Source: Propioniferax innocua (GTDB lineage Bacteria > Actinomycetota > Actinomycetes > Propionibacteriales > Propionibacteriaceae). From it: 64,000 nucleotides of DNA. This document shows, piece after piece, positions 63,989 to 64,000 of this stretch. The stretch is taken from the NCBI RefSeq assembly GCF_006716235.1, contig NZ_VFOR01000001.1, positions 62,001-126,000 on the forward strand, in the 5' to 3' direction. Position 1 is the first letter of the stretch; every line of letters begins with the position of its first letter. Under the pieces are notes generated by a model. It was not told where the DNA came from. It ran no database searches and worked only from the letters and a program-made list of their open reading frames with translations. Made by a program: the position numbers and the translations under genes.

Positions 63989-64000
63989 GTTGTAGATCAT

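Overview
The window is high-GC bacterial DNA, coding-dense, with genes stacked by 4-bp ATGA/GTGA overlaps. It carries a complete Pup-proteasome locus (ARC ATPase, Dop, Pup, PrcB, PrcA), an actinobacterial integration host factor next to gmk and rpoZ, a helicase-defective PriA, CmtR, and many start codons placed 6-8 nt after a TANNNT box, as in leaderless transcription. Together these indicate an actinomycete; the genus cannot be fixed from the sequence alone (Micrococcales or Propionibacteriales seem likely). The rest of the chromosome is not seen.

Layout. 1-2144: YbbN-like co-chaperone (5' end outside the window), a DUF6918-type protein and a NUDIX hydrolase. 2145-5871: a small accessory island with lower-GC ORFs and a SUKH (SMI1/KNR4) protein, a CmtR-CadD cadmium cassette, and a decayed transposon (frameshifted serine recombinase, plus a transposase fused in frame to the tail of its AAA partner). 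5872-7771: two membrane transporters (BASS and TauE/SafE families). 8021-25142: a long housekeeping run: carA-carB-pyrD-pyrF-mihF-gmk-rpoZ-coaBC, metK, a convergent ThrE-type exporter, priA, an MGMT-like/Fmt fused reading frame, rsmB and rpe. 25160-38175: PAC2 protein and metH (divergent), a HAD hydrolase, an orphan lipoprotein, trmI, ARC, a DUF3054 membrane protein, dop, pup, prcB, prcA. 38172-42187: tyrA, cmk, plsC, der. 42302-45610: catalase, a DUF1206 membrane protein and a WYL regulator. 45700-46700: a 1-kb block of unrelated tandem repeats, including a 16-bp minisatellite of about 18 copies. 46719-50927: quinol NO reductase, a Na+/H+ antiporter family protein and tRNA-Pro(GGG). 50998-54643: a LuxR-type two-component system with its ABC exporter. 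55217-63213: a cell-wall-anchored double-domain alkaline phosphatase, divergent from a ugpCBAE-like ABC uptake operon. 63233-end: a TetR regulator and a candidate iron box.

How the parts work together. CarAB, PyrD and PyrF form part of UMP synthesis, followed directly by nucleotide and CoA genes. MetK and MetH cover the SAM/methionine cycle. Dop deamidates the C-terminal Gln of Pup, ARC unfolds pupylated proteins, and PrcAB degrades them; the ligase PafA is not in the window. The phosphatase and the Ugp-type importer face each other across 269 bp that hold 11-bp-phased GTTCAC-like repeats on both strands. This is the expected layout of a PhoP-controlled phosphate-scavenging unit: release phosphate at the wall, import phosphate esters.

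The most interesting observations are the phased PHO-box-like repeats with the duplicated LPXTG alkaline phosphatase, the recurrent TANNNT-N6-8-start pattern at twelve genes, the MGMT-like/Fmt fusion with an internal promoter-like site, and the repeat block beside the NO reductase gene.
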